Below, piece by piece: positions 7,735 through 9,203 of a stretch of DNA of 9,203 nucleotides. The stretch spans positions 1-9,203 of the forward strand of contig JAGLBK010000102.1 of the NCBI GenBank assembly GCA_018260275.1, written 5' to 3'. Position numbers and translations under genes: made by a program. The notes beneath the pieces were generated by a model. It was given only the letters and a program-made list of their open reading frames with translations. It did no database searches and was not told the DNA's origin. The stretch comes from Deinococcus sp. (GTDB lineage: Bacteria > Deinococcota > Deinococci > Deinococcales > Deinococcaceae). Within the stretch, counting starts at the first letter, position 1. The number at the start of each line of letters is the position of its first letter.

Positions 7735-7749
7735 TTGGGGCCGGGACGC
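7720..7749 (-). terminator. Hairpin after trxB, likely terminator
   Basis: As minus-strand RNA, GCGTCCCGGCC (7749-7739) pairs with GGTCGGGGCGC (7730-7720): 11 bp including two G-U pairs, with an 8-base loop. GTTCTCGTCT follows, only a weak T-tract. In plus-strand RNA the two wobbles become A-C mismatches, so the minus strand is favoured, although a T-rich run (7751-7758) lies on the plus side. It is 79 bases past the trxB stop. Confidence 0.55.
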
Positions 7750-7828
7750 ATTTTCTTTAAGTTCGGCGGGACTGGTCACCGCATAGAGAAAGTGGCTAGA
7801 GGGACCGCACAGAGGAATGGACAGGGCT

Positions 7829-8797
7829 TCAGTCGGCGGCGGTTTCCGCGCCCGCGACTTCCAGGGCGGCCAGGGCACGCTCGGCGCTCATGGCGGCCCG
7901 CGTTCCGGCTCCCACGCTGGTCGCCAGCTGACGGTAGACGTAATCGCTGACATCGCCCGCCGCGAACAGCATCGGCACGCTGGTATAGATGTCGTCGGTC
8001 ACCTCGACATAGCCGTCGTCGCGCAGCTTGACGGTGTCCTTGATAAACCCGGTGTTCGGCACGTGCCCGATAAAGATGAAGACCCCGTCCGTCGCCATCT
8101 CGCTGGTTTCGCCCGTCTTGAGGTTCTTCATCTTGACCCCGGTCACATTGTCCGTGCCCAGCACTTCCTCGACCGCCGTGTCCCAGATGAATTTCATCTT
8201 GGGGTGGGCAAAAGCGCGGGCCTGCGCGACCTTGTTGGCCCGTAGGGTGTCGCGGCGGTGAATCAGCGTCACTTCCTCAGCGAATTTGGTCAGAAACAGC
8301 CCTTCCTCGACGGCGGCGTCTCCCCCACCGACGACCACGACCTTCTTACCCCGGTAGAAAAACCCGTCGCAGGTGGCGCAGGTGCTTACGCCCTTGCCCC
8401 AGTAGTTTTCCTCGCCGGGAATGCCCAGCTTGCGGGGGTTGGCCCCAGTCGCCAGAATTACGCTACGGGCACGGTACTGGCCGCTGTACCCATGCACCGT
8501 AAACGGATAGGGGTGCGCCGCCGCGTCGTGGGTAATGCCCTGCACCTCGTCCATTTCGATCTTGCTGCCAAATTTTTCAGCCTGCTGCTGCATGCGCTGG
8601 GCCAGTTCCATCCCCGCAATCGGCTCGGGAAAGCCGGGGTAGTTTTCGACCTCTTCCGTCTGGGCAATCTGTCCGCCGGGCAGCCCCTTTTCCAAAATTA
8701 GGGTGCTGAGACTGGCGCGGCCCGTGTAGATCGCGGCGGTCAGCCCTGCTGGGCCTCCACCAATGATGATCACGTCGTAGTCGTGGTTCTGCGTCAT
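7829..8797 (-). CDS. trxB: Thioredoxin reductase
   Basis: This cytosolic FAD enzyme moves electrons from NADPH to thioredoxin. It has 322 residues, the usual length for low-molecular-weight bacterial TrxR. Order of motifs: DVIIIGGGPAGLTAA at 8-22 (FAD Rossmann loop), PGGQIAQTEEVENYPGF at 40-56, ILATGA at 114-119, redox-active CATC at 140-143 within the typical CATCDGFFYRGK, VVVGGGDAAVEEG at 154-166 (NADPH loop), HRRDTLRA at 180-187, and LFAAGDVSD at 277-285 (FAD). The HRR arginines indicate NADPH preference. The ATG at 8797 is chosen because the TACCCT -10 element lies 6 bases before it; eight further in-frame codons upstream fall in the promoter. It stands alone between tRNA-Gln and the HD-domain gene. 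No thioredoxin gene is in the window. Confidence 0.96.
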   Translation of the reverse strand: MTQNHDYDVIIIGGGPAGLTAAIYTGRASLSTLILEKGLPGGQIAQTEEVENYPGFPEPIAGMELAQRMQQQAEKFGSKIEMDEVQGITHDAAAHPYPFTVHGYSGQYRARSVILATGANPRKLGIPGEENYWGKGVSTCATCDGFFYRGKKVVVVGGGDAAVEEGLFLTKFAEEVTLIHRRDTLRANKVAQARAFAHPKMKFIWDTAVEEVLGTDNVTGVKMKNLKTGETSEMATDGVFIFIGHVPNTGFIKDTVKLRDDGYVEVTDDIYTSVPMLFAAGDVSDYVYRQLATSVGAGTRAAMSAERALAALEVAGAETAAD

Positions 8798-8803
8798 AAC
8801 AAG

Positions 8804-8809
8804 AGGGTA
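8804..8809 (-). promoter_or_regulatory. -10 element of trxB leaderless promoter (TACCCT)
   Basis: TACCCT is followed by CTTGTT and the ATG at 8797, a 6-base gap with no SD. TTTCTG (8832-8827) is at the right distance for a -35 element but is a poor match. An AT-rich palindrome, CTTTA-TTTTT-TAAAG (8847-8861), lies upstream and could act as an UP-like element. Confidence 0.6.
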
Positions 8810-8906
8810 GCACCGCCCCAACAGCCCAGAAAGTCAGGCAAGCACACTTTATTTTTTAAAGCATAGCTTTCCAGAACTCAGACGCCAGTGCAGGGTCATA
8901 ACAACT

Positions 8907-8942
8907 GAAAAAGGAGCTTCCGGTAAGGAAAACTCCTCTTTC
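8907..8942 (-). terminator. Rho-independent terminator of tRNA-Gln
   Basis: As minus-strand RNA, GAAAGAGGAG (8942-8933) pairs with CTCCTTTTTC (8916-8907), ten pairs with one G-U. An inner TTCC/GGAA stem extends it. The 3' arm itself contains a T5 run, and AGTTGTT follows. It begins 4 bases after the CCA end of the tRNA. Confidence 0.75.
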
Positions 8943-8946
8943 ATTT

Positions 8947-9020
8947 TGGTTGGGGCACAAGGACTCGAACCTTGACTGACGGTGTCAGAGACCGTTGTCC
9001 TGCCATTAGACGATGCCCCA
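8947..9020 (-). tRNA. tRNA-Gln (anticodon CUG), CCA encoded
   Basis: The reverse strand folds as a full 74-base cloverleaf. The acceptor TGGGGCA pairs with TGCCCCA, and the D arm is GTCT/GGAC. The anticodon stem ACGGT/ACCGT holds the loop CTCTGAC with anticodon CTG. The T stem CAAGG/CCTTG holds the loop TTCGAGT. Discriminator A and an encoded CCA follow. The weak first pair U1-A72 is typical of bacterial tRNA-Gln and is recognised by glutaminyl-tRNA synthetase. It reads CAG, the common Gln codon in GC-rich genomes. It has its own promoter and terminator, so it is a single-tRNA unit. Confidence 0.97.
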
Positions 9021-9088
9021 ACACGGGCCGCAACGCTGCTAAACAGCGCCGCTCTGACATGGCCGAAAAAATCTCTCCGGCGCGAACG

Positions 9089-9118
9089 ACTATAGAACGG
9101 GATGCGGCCAAAGGTCAA
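9089..9118 (-). promoter_or_regulatory. Sigma-70 promoter of tRNA-Gln
   Basis: TTGACC (9118-9113), an 18-base spacer and TATAGT (9094-9089) form the best consensus promoter in the window. Transcription would begin near 9082, leaving a leader of about 60 bases to be removed by RNase P. That leader contains a small hairpin, CGCTG/CAGCG (9048-9034). Confidence 0.82.
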
Positions 9119-9126
9119 GGGGGGCA

Positions 9127-9157
9127 GCAGCCAGGTTCCGGCCCGCGAACCGGCTGC
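9127..9157. repeat. 11-bp inverted repeat near the right edge
   Basis: GCAGCC-A-GGTTC (9127-9138) matches GAACC-GGCTGC (9147-9157) with one bulged A and an 8-base centre. No T-tract follows on either strand. It may be the end hairpin of a gene lying beyond the window, just upstream of the tRNA promoter. No gene is visible in 9119-9203. Confidence 0.5.
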
Positions 9158-9203
9158 ACTCCGTTCAGACGAGGGTTTATGAGTTGTATTTGTGCTTGCT
9201 GAC

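Noticed and set aside
6709..7950. 413-codon plus-strand open frame over the aldo/keto reductase, HD gene and trxB end
   Set aside because: It covers three supported genes on the other strand and the intergenic hairpin, and has no domain.
8947..9020. tRNA-Gln as an integration site for a mobile element
   Set aside because: No integrase, no repeated tRNA 3' end and no change to foreign-looking genes on either side within the window.
8972..9202. Plus-strand frame across the tRNA to the right edge
   Set aside because: It reads through the antisense of the tRNA and its promoter, with no domain and no start signal.

Overview
The window is GC-rich chromosomal DNA that looks like a Deinococcus-type bacterium. 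The reasons are Deinococcus-like protein sequences and, above all, leaderless starts: five of the seven genes whose 5' ends are visible have a TANNNT -10 element exactly 6 or 7 bases before the start codon and no Shine-Dalgarno (SD) sequence. The genus is inferred from these traits; no database search was possible.

Layout, left to right. (1) Positions 1-2581, all on the minus strand: dacB (PBP4-type D,D-carboxypeptidase), rdgB (house-cleaning XTP/dITP pyrophosphatase) and a DUF4180 protein cut by the window edge, which overlaps rdgB by the 4 bases ATGA. (2) Positions 2582-3228: a roughly 640-bp divergent gap without a convincing gene. It holds several nested or interlocking inverted repeats and, close to the next gene, a tandem 11-bp direct repeat. 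(3) Positions 3229-4938, plus strand: a secreted subtilase with a Pro/Ala/Thr linker and a small Cys-containing C-terminal domain that appears frameshifted. A perfect 9-bp hairpin terminator follows. (4) Positions 4997-8797, all minus: trxB (thioredoxin reductase), an HD-domain protein, an aldo/keto reductase and queG (epoxyqueuosine reductase), with hairpin terminators after trxB and after the aldo/keto reductase. (5) Positions 8907-9118, minus: a complete tRNA-Gln(CUG) gene with its own sigma-70 promoter, leader and terminator. The last ~85 bp carry an inverted repeat and no gene.

Most genes are household functions: nucleotide-pool cleaning, cell-wall maintenance, thiol redox, tRNA queuosine modification. 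They appear to be separate short transcription units, not one pathway. I found no mobile element, CRISPR array, phage module or obviously new multi-gene system. The points most worth a second look are the frameshifted subtilase tail, the leaderless start geometry that resets several gene starts, and the structured divergent gap.
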